From NCBI GenBank assembly GCA_013316045.1, contig WSNJ01000005.1, positions 1-44,969 of the forward strand: a DNA stretch of 44,969 nt. Reading direction: 5' to 3'. Both the position numbers and the translations under genes were made by a program. How positions within the stretch are numbered: the stretch's first letter is position 1; each line of letters starts with the position of its first letter. The stretch is from Clostridia bacterium (lineage in GTDB: Bacteria > Bacillota > Clostridia > Christensenellales > Pumilibacteraceae). Below the pieces are notes generated by a model. That model did no database searches. It saw only the letters and a program-made list of their open reading frames with translations, and had not been told where the DNA came from. Below are positions 22,584 to 31,314 of this stretch, piece by piece.

Positions 22584-23450
22584 GTGATTTTCGGTTTCTT
22601 GGTAAGAGCATTGAAGTTTATTGTAGACGGATTTGCGTCCGTCTGCGCTTTTCTGCTCGTAACTTTGGGACTGTGGTTGCCTGCCGTCTATTCGCTCCTT
22701 TTTCTTGTCGTTTGCGCGATTGCGGGTATAAAGTTGCAAGGCGTGGTAATAACGTTCTATATAATAGGGCTTGTTATCACGTTTTTGGGCGCGGTGGGAA
22801 TTTCGTATCTTCGGTATAAAGTAAAGCGGAAATCCAAAAATCGCTCGGCTCGGGACGCTCGGACAAACGTCAGGTCGGCAAAAAAGAGCGAGTTTGCGCC
22901 GCGCGATTACGAAAGCGGGTACGACGCACGCGAAAGCGATACGCAAAATTACGAGCCGCAAGGATATGAAACGCGTGAGTTTACTAAGGCGCAGGACGGA
23001 ATTTATTCGCAAAGCGTAGTATCGGGTCAAGCCGCGCCGACCGTTATTCGGGAGCCGCTTCCTAACCCGGAGCAGCCTGCGGAAAAACAGAACGTAGTGA
23101 GCGCGGCGAAAAGCGAGCTTTACGGGAAAAACGACTATAAGTACGAAGACTTTTCCGACCTGAGAAAAAAGTATTTCGGGGACGAAAACGAAGCGGACGT
23201 TACGCCGTCGGAAAGTTGCTTACGGCCTTATTCGCAGGGCGGGGAATTCGTTCCGCCTGCAAACCCCGACGCGCTTATGCGCGAACAGCTCGAACGGCGG
23301 CTTATGGGTACTTTTTCCGAAGAACAGCCTATGGTTTTCGCAACCCGCCGCGACCCGAATATAATAGTATATGAATACAGCGACAGATTGAAGTTTTTCA
23401 GAAAGACGAAAAGAGGGTTGGTGCATATCTCCACCGAATACAAAAAATAG
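22584..23450 (+). CDS. Membrane protein of unknown function with long charged tail
   Basis: This 288-residue protein is not recognised. Two hydrophobic segments (about residues 12-34 and 36-64) form an N-terminal hairpin. After a basic stretch (KVKRKSKNRS) the rest is hydrophilic, rich in E, Y, R and Q (residues 75-200) and probably disordered. The last 35 residues (VFATRRDPNIIVYEYSDRLKFFRKTKRGLVHI) look like a small folded domain. The GTG start has GCGGAG 7 bases upstream. It is 33 bp after serS and likely co-transcribed. The basic juxtamembrane stretch suggests the tail is cytoplasmic. Confidence 0.65.
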   Translation: MIFGFLVRALKFIVDGFASVCAFLLVTLGLWLPAVYSLLFLVVCAIAGIKLQGVVITFYIIGLVITFLGAVGISYLRYKVKRKSKNRSARDARTNVRSAKKSEFAPRDYESGYDARESDTQNYEPQGYETREFTKAQDGIYSQSVVSGQAAPTVIREPLPNPEQPAEKQNVVSAAKSELYGKNDYKYEDFSDLRKKYFGDENEADVTPSESCLRPYSQGGEFVPPANPDALMREQLERRLMGTFSEEQPMVFATRRDPNIIVYEYSDRLKFFRKTKRGLVHISTEYKK

Positions 23451-23465
23451 TTCGGCGGCGGCGTA

Positions 23466-23700
23466 AAGCACTGCGCTCGAAATGACAAGCAGGGTGTACG
23501 CTCGAAATGACAGAATGGTGTACGCTCGAAATGACAAGCAGGGGGAGTAAAGATTTCTCGACTGCGCTCGAAATGACAAGCAGGGTGTACGCTCGAAATG
23601 ACAGAATGGTGTACGCTCGAAACGACGTGAAAAGGTGCGCGCGAACCGCTACCGCCCCCTGTCATTTCGACCGAGCGAAGCGAGCGGAGAAATCCAAAGA
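23466..23700. repeat. Array of about 24-bp CGCTCGAAATGACA units with an opposed element
   Basis: Six units containing CGCTCGAAATGACA (one altered to GAAACGAC) occur between 23471 and 23625. A block of about 61 bp (23470-23531) is repeated at 23561-23621 with a period of about 90 bp. At 23660-23695 the same motif appears inverted as TGTCATTTCGACCGAGCG followed by GAAGCGAGCGGAGAAATC. This is the second interspersed repeat family of the window, expanded in tandem between the membrane-protein gene and the GH3 gene. Confidence 0.8.
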
Positions 23701-23724
23701 GATTAAAATAACATTATTAAAACT

Positions 23725-25743
23725 ATGGAACTCGAACGCATAAAAAACGTAATAAAAGGGCTTGACCTTAACGAGAAGCTGTCGCTTTGTTTCGGCGGGT
23801 TGAGTTTTGCTACGGAGCCGAACGCGAAAAAGCGGATATTTTCGGTTGATTTCGGCGCGGAGAATTATTTCGACCCCGCGGATTTTTTTGCGGCGGGTTG
23901 CACGTTCGACAGCGAGATACTTTACAACTTGGGCAAGGATTCGGCGTATGCGGCGGCGAAAAGCGGCAGAGCGGCGAGCGGCGCGGTGAACCTTGGCGTT
24001 ATTCGCTCGCCTATGAACTCGGGCGCGGAAAGTATGCTGTCGGAAGACCCCGTAGCCGTAAAGCGACTTGCCGAAAGCTATATCGCAGGCGCGGGCAAGC
24101 GCGTGTTTGCCACGGGCATAATAAGCGGCGAGAGCGGATACGAAGCGCGCTTTTACGACGAGCGGGCTATGCGCGAGATTTATTCTTTTCCGTTTGAAAA
24201 GCTCGCGGATAAACTCGGCGGCGTGTTTATGCCGTGCGGTTCGTTGGGCGGCGTGCTCTGCTCCGAAAACAAGAAGCTCGTAAATTCGATTAAAAAATTT
24301 CTGCCCGACAACGCGCCCGTCGTTTCGTTCGGCGCGGCTGTGAATTCGGCGGTTGCGGCTGTCGACGCCGGCGCGGCGGTGATGTTCGGGCTGCCGAAAG
24401 CGGCGCGTGCGCAAGTGAAGATGGCGATAGAGAACGGCAAACTGTCGGAGAGCAAGCTCGACGCGGCTCTTATAAGGCTCGTATCTTTTATAGCCGAATA
24501 TTACGAAGATAAAAAGAACGCTTCTCCCGCGAGAATAAAAACTTTCGACACCGAAAAAAAACTTGCCGAAAAGAGCATAGTTCTGCTCAAAAACGACGGC
24601 ATTCTGCCTTTGCGCGGCGGAGAAAAAATCTGCGTTTGCGGCGAGAGCGTTCGCGCCGAAAAACTTGCGAAAGAATCGGGCTTTGCGGCAACGAAAGGAC
24701 CCGTTGCCGGGAGTGTTAATATAGTCGTTTCCGCTTGGAACGGAGAGTCGTTCGACAGGGAAACCGAGAAACTGCTCGGTAGCGGCAGTTTGGGTGAAAA
24801 TTGCGTTTGCGTTGTATTTGCGCCGCACCCCGTCGAACTCAAAGACTTGCAAAACTCGGGCGCCGTTTTGTTCGTTCCCTGCGAGCTTCCGCAGACTTTC
24901 CGCGCACTGAAAGATTTACTCGTCGGCAGATTGAACCCTTGCGGCAAACTGCCCGTAACCTGGGCGCGGTACAACGGCGAATATCCGTGCGAGCTGTCCG
25001 CTCCGTCGAAAAGGCGCGGAGCGTTCTGCTACGAGTCGGTTTTCAACGGTTACCGCTATTTCTCGTCGTTCGGCAAAAAGCCGCCGTTCCCGTTCGGGCA
25101 CGGGCTGAGCTATTCGGCTTTTGAAACGGACAGGTTGAAAGTTACCGTGGGGGAAAGTGAAATTTCCGTCGATTTCAACGTTCGGAACACGTCTGAAACG
25201 CGCGGCGAAACGGTTGTTTTCGCGTTCGTCGAGTCGGACGAGAAGAACGTTTTCGGAATAAAAAAGCGGCTTGCGGGCTTTACGCGAGTATCGCTCGGCG
25301 CGGGTGAAACCGCGCCCGCGCATATCGGCGTGAGCTTGGAAGATATAAAGGTTTTCGACAGGGCGGCGGAGCGTTTTACGCCATTGGGCGGAAAGTGCGG
25401 CGTATCGCTCGGATTTTCGGCGGACGCGGTAACTTCCCGCGCGGAAGTAAAGCTCGGCGGAAAAGTCAAAGACTACGGGTGTTTTACGGCAAAGGAAATT
25501 CCGTCGTACTACGCGCAGGATAAGTTTTCTCCGCAGGGCACGGAAATCGAAAAAATCACGGGCGAAAAGCTGATAGCCCGCGCGCCCGAGTTTGAAAAGC
25601 TCGTTTTCGGCGGCTCCGTAACCGATAAAGCTCTCAAAGCCGCCGTGAAAAAACTCAAAAAAACGGTCGGAATCCGCATAGAACCGCACTCGCTGGCGCA
25701 TATTCCGCAAAAGGTTTTGGAAAATATAGCCGAAAGCGATTGA
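23725..25743 (+). CDS. GH3-family (beta-glucosidase-like) protein lacking the nucleophile
   Basis: The 672-residue protein has the GH3 layout: a shortened TIM-barrel-like domain (1-270), the alpha/beta sandwich with LAEKSIVLLKNDGILPLRGGE and GRLNPCGKLPVTW, then a fibronectin-III-like domain starting after FPFGHGLSYSAFE. In active GH3 enzymes the nucleophile is the Asp of a VVSDWGAVN motif; here the aligned segment is VVSFGAAVN, with Phe202 at that position. The K-H-F substrate motif is also lost (VFATGIISGESGYEARF), while DERAMREIY and SPMNSGAESMLSEDP are recognisable. It therefore looks like a non-catalytic relative, perhaps a sugar sensor or scaffold. No signal peptide. The last 100 residues are an extra tail of unknown role. 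The ATG has no clear ribosome-binding site. Confidence 0.8.
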   Translation: MELERIKNVIKGLDLNEKLSLCFGGLSFATEPNAKKRIFSVDFGAENYFDPADFFAAGCTFDSEILYNLGKDSAYAAAKSGRAASGAVNLGVIRSPMNSGAESMLSEDPVAVKRLAESYIAGAGKRVFATGIISGESGYEARFYDERAMREIYSFPFEKLADKLGGVFMPCGSLGGVLCSENKKLVNSIKKFLPDNAPVVSFGAAVNSAVAAVDAGAAVMFGLPKAARAQVKMAIENGKLSESKLDAALIRLVSFIAEYYEDKKNASPARIKTFDTEKKLAEKSIVLLKNDGILPLRGGEKICVCGESVRAEKLAKESGFAATKGPVAGSVNIVVSAWNGESFDRETEKLLGSGSLGENCVCVVFAPHPVELKDLQNSGAVLFVPCELPQTFRALKDLLVGRLNPCGKLPVTWARYNGEYPCELSAPSKRRGAFCYESVFNGYRYFSSFGKKPPFPFGHGLSYSAFETDRLKVTVGESEISVDFNVRNTSETRGETVVFAFVESDEKNVFGIKKRLAGFTRVSLGAGETAPAHIGVSLEDIKVFDRAAERFTPLGGKCGVSLGFSADAVTSRAEVKLGGKVKDYGCFTAKEIPSYYAQDKFSPQGTEIEKITGEKLIARAPEFEKLVFGGSVTDKALKAAVKKLKKTVGIRIEPHSLAHIPQKVLENIAESD

Positions 25744-25760
25744 AAAACTTCTCGCCGCGC

Positions 25761-25789
25761 TTGCAAAACGCTTTACGTTGTGGTATAAT
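25761..25789 (+). promoter_or_regulatory. Leaderless-type promoter of the gene at 25796
   Basis: TTGCAA (25761-25766) and TATAAT (25784-25789) are exactly 17 bp apart. The predicted +1 is 25796, the A of the ATG. The bases between -10 box and ATG, CGTAGT, match the CGGAGT of the mrnC promoter in five of six positions. Confidence 0.8.
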
Positions 25790-25795
25790 CGTAGT

Positions 25796-26326
25796 ATGAG
25801 TGAAATTGTCGAAATGTTTTCGCCCGAAGAAATCGCGGGCGCAAAGAGAACGAAAAAGCGTCTGCTTATTTCCTGGTTCGTCATTCTCGCCGTATATCTC
25901 GGCGTTATGGGCGCGCTTATAGGCGTGAATATTTACCGCGTGAACGTTTTCCGCGACCGCTCGACGCAGGTGTGGATGACGGCGTTTGCAATAGTTCTTA
26001 CTATTCTTTTCGTTTGCTACACAATGTTCTTTTTCTCGATTAAGTTCAGGCTTACGAGAAAATACGTCCGTATGCTTAAAGATATGGCTACGGGGCTTAA
26101 AGACGAAACGTTTGTTACGTTTCTCGAATACGACGATAATATTTCGATGAAAGACGGCGTATATTTTTATACGATGGTCGTTAACGCAAAGCCGCTCAAA
26201 CGCGAAGATATTACCGAGCGCCGCGTGCTTGTTGAACATACGATAGACAAGCCCCCGTTAGAGAACGGGCAGAAAATGAAAATAGTAACGCACGCTAATA
26301 TTTTAATGTCTTATAAATTGTTGTAA
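25796..26326 (+). CDS. Small membrane protein of unknown function
   Basis: This 176-residue protein has two transmembrane segments (about residues 22-45 and 60-84) separated by a short basic loop, then a C-terminal soluble domain (90-176) with KDETFVTFLEYDDNISMKDGVYFYTMVVNAKP. I do not recognise it. The start is the ATG at 25796: an in-frame TTG 18 bp upstream lies across the -10 box and is excluded. No Shine-Dalgarno sequence exists, and the message appears leaderless. The TAA stop lies inside the outer stem of the structured repeat that follows. Confidence 0.75.
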   Translation: MSEIVEMFSPEEIAGAKRTKKRLLISWFVILAVYLGVMGALIGVNIYRVNVFRDRSTQVWMTAFAIVLTILFVCYTMFFFSIKFRLTRKYVRMLKDMATGLKDETFVTFLEYDDNISMKDGVYFYTMVVNAKPLKREDITERRVLVEHTIDKPPLENGQKMKIVTHANILMSYKLL

Positions 26327-26448
26327 CGGCGCATAGCGGCACGTATGCGAACTACGTGCGGCGCGTCGGCTCAATCGAGTATGTCGGAATACACTCATTC
26401 GCCGCCGCACCGCCTGTTGTCCGCCTACGCACGGCTCTTCGCCGTTAC
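26323..26448 (+). repeat. Structured intergenic element, copy 6 (includes upstream stop codon)
   Basis: The outer arm GTAACGGCG (26323-26331), which contains the TAA stop of the upstream gene, pairs perfectly with CGCCGTTAC (26440-26448). The inner arms GCGGCGCGTCGGC and GCCGCCGCACCGC pair at 11 of 13 positions around GAGTAT/ATACACTC. The right outer arm ends about 30 bp before the next gene. Confidence 0.8.
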
Positions 26449-26478
26449 AGATAAAATAGTAATTAAAGAGGAAATATT

Positions 26479-26745
26479 TTGAAAGCAATAGTAACGGTAA
26501 TAGGTGAAGATAAGAAAGGTATTATAGCCGCTGTGTCGGGCGAACTTTTGAAGCTCAATGCGAACGTCGAAGATATTTCTCAAACGCTTATGGGCGGGAA
26601 TTTCGTTATGATGATGATGGTCGACGTGTCCGAATCCGACGAAATCGGCGCGATAGGCGAAAAGCTGTCGGTTCTCGGCAAGAAAATCGGCGTGGATATT
26701 CGCATTCAGCACGAAGATATTTTCAACAGTATGCACAGGATTTGA
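26479..26745 (+). CDS. ACT-domain protein, UPF0237 family
   Basis: This 88-residue single ACT domain opens KAIVTVIGEDKKGIIAAVSGELLKLNANVEDISQTLMGG, the GcvR-like pattern (VxGxDxxGI) of the UPF0237 family, and closes with a strand IDIRIQHEDIFNSMHRI typical of the group. The start is TTG with GAGGA eight bases upstream. It is followed 3 bp later by its usual partner, UPF0210. The pair is widely conserved in Firmicutes and archaea; the ACT protein probably binds an amino acid and regulates the partner. Confidence 0.9.
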   Translation: MKAIVTVIGEDKKGIIAAVSGELLKLNANVEDISQTLMGGNFVMMMMVDVSESDEIGAIGEKLSVLGKKIGVDIRIQHEDIFNSMHRI

Positions 26746-26748
26746 GAA

Positions 26749-28101
26749 ATGCTTAGCAAGAACGAAATTTTCGAAACAATACAGATGATTCAAAACCAGA
26801 ATCTCGACGTGCGGACGATAACGCTGTCGTTGTCGCTTTTGGACTGCGTATGCGATTCGGTTGAAAAAACGTGCGACAAGATTTACGATAAAATAACTTC
26901 CCGCGCGGAAAAGCTCGTAAAGACGGGCAACGACCTTGCGGCGGAGTACGGAATACCGATTGTAAACAAGCGCGTGTCGGTAACGCCCGCGTCGCTCGTA
27001 GGCAGTGCGTGCGGCGGCTACGTAAAGATAGCAAAAGCGCTCGACAGGGCGGCAAAGACGGTCGGCATAGACTTTTTGGGCGGATATTCCGCGCTTGTGT
27101 CCAAGGGTATTACGGCGCGCGAAAGGGAATTTATCGATTCTATCCCCGAAGCGATTGCTTCGACCGAAAAGGTCTGCTCGTCGGTTAACGTGGGCTCGTC
27201 GAAGCACGGTATAAATATGGACGCGGTCGCGCTTATGGGGCAAAAGATAAAACGGCTCAGCGAACTTACGGCAAAGAGCGGCGGAAGCGGTTGCGCCAAA
27301 CTCGTGGTGTTCTGCAACGCGGTCGAAGACAACCCGTTTATGGCGGGCGCATTCAGCGGAGTGTCCGAGGGCGACGGCATTATCAACGTGGGCGTTTCGG
27401 GGCCCGGGGTTGTGCAGAGCGCGATTGAGAGAGCGGGCAACGTTAATCTTACCGAGCTTGCCGAGATTATAAAAAAGACGGCGTTCAAGATAACGCGCGC
27501 GGGTCAGCTTATAGGAACGGAAGCGGCAAAGCGGCTCGGTTGCGAGTTCGGCATAGTCGATTTATCGCTTGCGCCCACGCCTAAGGTCGGCGACTCCGTG
27601 GCGCACATACTCGAAGCTATGGGGCTTGACAGCGTAGGCGCGCCCGGTACTACGGCTTGCCTTGCTATGCTGAACGACGCGGTCAAAAAGGGCGGCGTTA
27701 TGGCGTCGTCGAGCGTCGGCGGACTTTCGGGAGCTTTTATACCCGTGTCGGAAGATATAGGAATGATAAACGCCGTTAAAAAAGGCGCGCTCGGGCTGGA
27801 AAAGCTCGAAGCTATGACGGCCGTTTGCTCGGTCGGACTCGATATGATTGCAATTCCCGGCAGCACGTCCGCGCACACGATAAGCGCGATTATAGCCGAC
27901 GAGTGCGCGATAGGAATGATAAACAACAAGACGACCGCCGTCCGCATAATTCCCGCGCCCGATAAAGACGTGGGCGACGAAGTGGAGTTCGGCGGACTTC
28001 TCGGAACCGCGCCCGTAATGAGCGTTAACGCTTATTCGCCGCAAGCGTTTATAGAACGCGGCGGAAGGATACCGGCGCCGATACACAGCAACAAAAATTA
28101 A
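26749..28101 (+). CDS. UPF0210 / PFL-family (DUF711) protein
   Basis: This 450-residue protein matches UPF0210: [28 protein letters not shown] at the start, [18 protein letters not shown] in the middle and [39 protein letters not shown] near the end. The fold is related to glycyl-radical (PFL-like) barrels, but the radical Gly and cysteine motifs of active PFL enzymes are not seen. Its function is not established. The ATG is 3 bp after the UPF0237 stop, so the two are co-translated. The stop is followed by a reduced copy of the structured repeat. Confidence 0.92.
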   Translation: MLSKNEIFETIQMIQNQNLDVRTITLSLSLLDCVCDSVEKTCDKIYDKITSRAEKLVKTGNDLAAEYGIPIVNKRVSVTPASLVGSACGGYVKIAKALDRAAKTVGIDFLGGYSALVSKGITAREREFIDSIPEAIASTEKVCSSVNVGSSKHGINMDAVALMGQKIKRLSELTAKSGGSGCAKLVVFCNAVEDNPFMAGAFSGVSEGDGIINVGVSGPGVVQSAIERAGNVNLTELAEIIKKTAFKITRAGQLIGTEAAKRLGCEFGIVDLSLAPTPKVGDSVAHILEAMGLDSVGAPGTTACLAMLNDAVKKGGVMASSSVGGLSGAFIPVSEDIGMINAVKKGALGLEKLEAMTAVCSVGLDMIAIPGSTSAHTISAIIADECAIGMINNKTTAVRIIPAPDKDVGDEVEFGGLLGTAPVMSVNAYSPQAFIERGGRIPAPIHSNKN

Positions 28102-28110
28102 TTGCGGCGC

Positions 28111-28142
28111 GGCGGCGGAGAGCGGCACGTCTTTCCGCCGCC
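28111..28142 (+). repeat. Structured intergenic element, copy 7 (minimal form)
   Basis: GGCGGCGGA (28111-28119) pairs with TCCGCCGCC (28134-28142) around GAGCGGCACGTCTT. The inside matches only the 5' part of the family core, so this looks like an internal-deletion derivative that kept both outer arms. Confidence 0.65.
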
Positions 28143-28184
28143 TTGTCAGACACTTAAATCCAATCTCAAAAGGAGAGAAAAACA

Positions 28185-29960
28185 ATGAAAAGAAGTGAAG
28201 TGGAATTAAAGTATAAATGGAACTTAGACGACATATTCGTGAATATAAGCGAGTGGGAGAAAGAGTATTCCGCGCTCAATAAAGAGATAGTGAAAATACT
28301 TACGTTCAAAGGCAAGCTCGGAGTAAAGGAAAATCTGCTCGAATGCTTTAAGTTCAGGGACAATATAAATCAGCGTATGGAGCGGCTGTATTGCTATACT
28401 ATGCTGAAAAAGGACGAGAACGCAAAGGACGAAACGGCGCAATCGCTGAATTCGCGCGCCGAAACGCTGTTTGTTCAGTACGGCTCGCTTTCGTCGTTTA
28501 TAACGCCCGAGATTTCCGCGCTCGACGAAACCACGCTCAAAGAATTTATACGCGACCCCGATTTTTCGGATTACGACTACGCTCTGAGCGAAATAATCCA
28601 TGAGAAAAAGCATATACTTTCGGCGTCGGAAGAACGTCTGCTTGCGCGCGGCGGTAAAGTGTTCTCGTCGTTTCACGATATTTTCCACACGATTGACAGC
28701 GTAGATTTGCCTTTGCCCGTTATTTCGGTTAACGGCAAGCGCGAGCAGATGACGCACGGCAAATACAGTCTGTGGCTTCAAAACCCCGACGCCGAAGTGC
28801 GCAAAAAAGCGTTCAAGGGAATGTACGCCGCAGTAGAGAGCCTTATAAACACTCTTACGGCAAACTATGCGTCCGCGGTAAACAAGGATAATTTTCTTGC
28901 GGAAGTACGCGGCTATAAATCGGCTATGGAAAAGTCTTTGAGCGGCAACGACGTGCCTACCGCCGTTTACGACACGCTCGTTAAAAAGACTTCGCAGAAT
29001 TTGGACGCGGTTCACGATTACGTTGCTCTCCGCAAAAAGGTTCTTAAAGCCGACAATCTGCATATGTATGATTTATACGTGCCTATGTTTGAAAACGCCG
29101 ACATTGCGTGCGACTACGAAGAAGCGTTCGAGATGGTTCTTAAAGGGCTTGCGCCTATGGGCGAAGAATATCTTTCTATGCTGAGAAAGGCGCGCGACGA
29201 GCGTTGGATAGACGTTTGCGAAACGGATAACAAGCGAAGCGGCGCATATTCGTGCGGCGTGCACGGAGTTCATCCTTACGTGCTTCTGAATTACTCGCGC
29301 ACCACGCACGACGTGTTCACGATAGCGCACGAGCTCGGGCATTCGATGCACTCGTATTATTCGTCGAAAACTCAGCCGTATGCAAAGAGCGATTACGTTA
29401 TTTTCGTAGCCGAAGTGGCAAGCACCGTAAACGAAGTTCTGCTCCTTAAATATCTGCTCGGCGTTACAAAGGACGAAAACCTTAAAAAGTATCTGCTTTC
29501 GTACTATCTCGATACGTTCCGCACTACGCTGTTCCGTCAGACTATGTTCGCGGAGTTCGAAGCGGCGGCTCACAAGATGGAAGCGGGCGGTCAGCCGCTT
29601 ACGGTCGAAACGCTTTGCAAAACTTATATGAAGCTGAACAAGAAGTACTACGGACCCGCGGCAAAGCACGACAAGCAAATCCGTATGGAATGGGCGAGAA
29701 TACCGCATTTTTACAGCCCGTTCTACGTTTATCAGTACGCTACGGGTATAGTAAGCGCGGTTAATATCGCAAACTCGATTCTCTCGGGCGGCAAACCCGC
29801 ATTCGACAGATACAAAATGTTTCTCAGTGCGGGCGGCTGCAAATCGCCGTATGAAATTCTTCAAGACTGCGGAGTAGACCTTATGACGGATTATCCGTAC
29901 GAAGTGGCTTTCGGGGAGTTCAGGGATACGCTTAAAGAGCTTAAAAAACTTTGCGAATAA
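28185..29960 (+). CDS. pepF: Oligoendopeptidase F (M3 metallopeptidase)
   Basis: This 591-residue cytoplasmic zinc peptidase cleaves short peptides. The zinc motif HExxH is at His382-Glu383-His386 (IAHELGHSMHSYYS), and the third ligand is in FVAEVASTVNEVLL, about 25 residues on. The N-terminal helical domain starting WNLDDIF and the C-terminal helical WARIPHFYSPFYVYQYATG segment match the PepF/M3B family, as does the length (about 600). AAAGGAG precedes the ATG. The gene following encodes a lipoprotein; no functional link is evident. Confidence 0.96.
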   Translation: MKRSEVELKYKWNLDDIFVNISEWEKEYSALNKEIVKILTFKGKLGVKENLLECFKFRDNINQRMERLYCYTMLKKDENAKDETAQSLNSRAETLFVQYGSLSSFITPEISALDETTLKEFIRDPDFSDYDYALSEIIHEKKHILSASEERLLARGGKVFSSFHDIFHTIDSVDLPLPVISVNGKREQMTHGKYSLWLQNPDAEVRKKAFKGMYAAVESLINTLTANYASAVNKDNFLAEVRGYKSAMEKSLSGNDVPTAVYDTLVKKTSQNLDAVHDYVALRKKVLKADNLHMYDLYVPMFENADIACDYEEAFEMVLKGLAPMGEEYLSMLRKARDERWIDVCETDNKRSGAYSCGVHGVHPYVLLNYSRTTHDVFTIAHELGHSMHSYYSSKTQPYAKSDYVIFVAEVASTVNEVLLLKYLLGVTKDENLKKYLLSYYLDTFRTTLFRQTMFAEFEAAAHKMEAGGQPLTVETLCKTYMKLNKKYYGPAAKHDKQIRMEWARIPHFYSPFYVYQYATGIVSAVNIANSILSGGKPAFDRYKMFLSAGGCKSPYEILQDCGVDLMTDYPYEVAFGEFRDTLKELKKLCE

Positions 29961-30020
29961 AGCGGGTTGCGTGCGGCAAGGCGGCGCGGAATCGAAAAAA
30001 ATAATATAAAAAGGAACGAT

Positions 30021-31169
30021 ATGAAAAAGAAAATCGTTATTGTTTTAACCCTTATATTGTCGGCGCTTATGTTTGTCGGCTGTGAAAGCGAAGTCTATTT
30101 GTGGCAGTATCCGCAAAGCGACGGTACTGTTTTTATAGTCGAGTTTCTGCTCGATAATACCGAAATGCGCGCGCTCGACTCAGCCGCAAAAACCGACGCG
30201 GCTCACAAGCATAACGGACGTCTTAAAGAGATGGGCTACTTGCGCGGACTTAACGCCGACGCGGGAACGCCCTGGACGCTCGAACAGTATATTACCGCCG
30301 TTATGGAAACGCGCACGAATTTCGAGCACAACGAAACCGACGAAAGCGACAGAACGGTTACGTCTATAAGTTTTATTATGGAAGTTCCGAACGACGTCGG
30401 CGACGACGAAGACGATGCGCCCGACAATGCGGACGGTGAAGAAAGCAATGACGGTATGACCATTGAAAAAGGCTTTTTTATGTATCATATAAGAGTCGAA
30501 CAGGACGGCGTTTTCAATTCGTATAAAGAGCAGTTCTATAAGAGCTACGACCGCGGCGACGGAAGTAATCGCGACGAAACGGATAATTCGGCTATGGGCG
30601 TTATTAACAACGGTCTTTACGAGATTTTCCCACTCGATAAATCGGCTGAAAATTACGAAGAGAAAAAAACCGAGTTGCTTGAAAAAGGTTACGTATTAAA
30701 GAGCGAAAGCGCAACAACCGAAAATTACGAAATAGAAATAATTCCGTGCTTTAAGGACGCGTTCCCGAACGGCGCGTTTACGCCGAGCACGCTTAAAACG
30801 AGCTTTATTTTGCAATCGAACAGCAAAATGAAAACTTCTGGACAGACTCTGCGCGACAATCAGGGAAATAAATATTATCTGTTCGATTCGCTTTTCGACG
30901 AAAAGGAAGATAAGATAGTTTACGAGTACGTGCGCGCGAATTCCGTGGGTTGGAACGTTCTCGCAATACTTTTGGGACTTGCGACGGTCGGCGCGATTTT
31001 GCTTTACTGCAAATTCCGCAAGCCGAAAGAACCTAAGAAAACGGCTTACGCCGCGGCGAAAGAACGCTTTCCTTACGACCCTTACGAAACGAATAACGCA
31101 GACCCGTTCGCGGAGTACAACGGCAAAAACAACGACGGCAACGACAATAACCCGTTTGCGGGATACTGA
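30021..31169 (+). CDS. Lipoprotein with C-terminal transmembrane anchor
   Basis: This 382-residue protein starts with a signal peptide and lipobox, ALMFVGC, with the acylated Cys at residue 20. A large extracellular region follows (about 20-310) containing an acidic low-complexity stretch (DDEDDAPDNADGEESND). A transmembrane segment near residues 317-337 (VLAILLGLATVGAILLY) leads to a short cytoplasmic tail with three related motifs: DPYE, DPFAEY and NPFAGY. I do not recognise the family. Having both a lipid anchor and a C-terminal helix is unusual. I chose the ATG at 30021 because of AAGGAA before it and the signal peptide; a longer in-frame start would add a basic segment. Located between pepF and typA. 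Confidence 0.75.
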   Translation: MKKKIVIVLTLILSALMFVGCESEVYLWQYPQSDGTVFIVEFLLDNTEMRALDSAAKTDAAHKHNGRLKEMGYLRGLNADAGTPWTLEQYITAVMETRTNFEHNETDESDRTVTSISFIMEVPNDVGDDEDDAPDNADGEESNDGMTIEKGFFMYHIRVEQDGVFNSYKEQFYKSYDRGDGSNRDETDNSAMGVINNGLYEIFPLDKSAENYEEKKTELLEKGYVLKSESATTENYEIEIIPCFKDAFPNGAFTPSTLKTSFILQSNSKMKTSGQTLRDNQGNKYYLFDSLFDEKEDKIVYEYVRANSVGWNVLAILLGLATVGAILLYCKFRKPKEPKKTAYAAAKERFPYDPYETNNADPFAEYNGKNNDGNDNNPFAGY

Positions 31170-31245
31170 TTTATTTTAACGGAGCAAGCGCGGTTAGAAA
31201 CGAGCAAGACAAGGCAAGCGAGCATTTTCGACGGGGAGTTTACTT

Positions 31246-31299
31246 ATGGTAAATGACCCGAGAAAAGCACAGCTTAACGCAGTATTGCGACGTTTATAA
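31246..31299 (+). CDS. Possible 17-codon leader peptide upstream of typA
   Basis: The ATG at 31246 is preceded by GGGGAG (31233-31238) at a 7-base spacing, the best ribosome-binding site in this interval. The ORF encodes MVNDPRKAQLNAVLRRL and ends with TAA 15 bp before typA. typA itself has only a weak TAAG site, so ribosomes finishing this ORF may help to start typA. It may also be a chance ORF. The remaining 31170-31232 shows nothing notable. Confidence 0.4.
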   Translation: MVNDPRKAQLNAVLRRL

Positions 31300-31314
31300 C
31301 CGCGCGTAAGATTT

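Noticed and set aside
23466..23700. CRISPR array in the repeat region before the GH3 gene
   Set aside because: Units are only about 24 bp, almost contiguous, with no unique spacers, and the motif also occurs singly and inverted elsewhere in the window.
26749..28101. Active pyruvate formate-lyase or glycyl-radical enzyme
   Set aside because: It matches UPF0210; the radical glycine motif and the paired active-site cysteines are not visible, and no activating enzyme is nearby.
29967..30020. N-terminal extension of the lipoprotein gene starting at 29967
   Set aside because: It would add a basic segment before a clear signal peptide and lies upstream of the AAGGAA site; the ATG at 30021 fits better.
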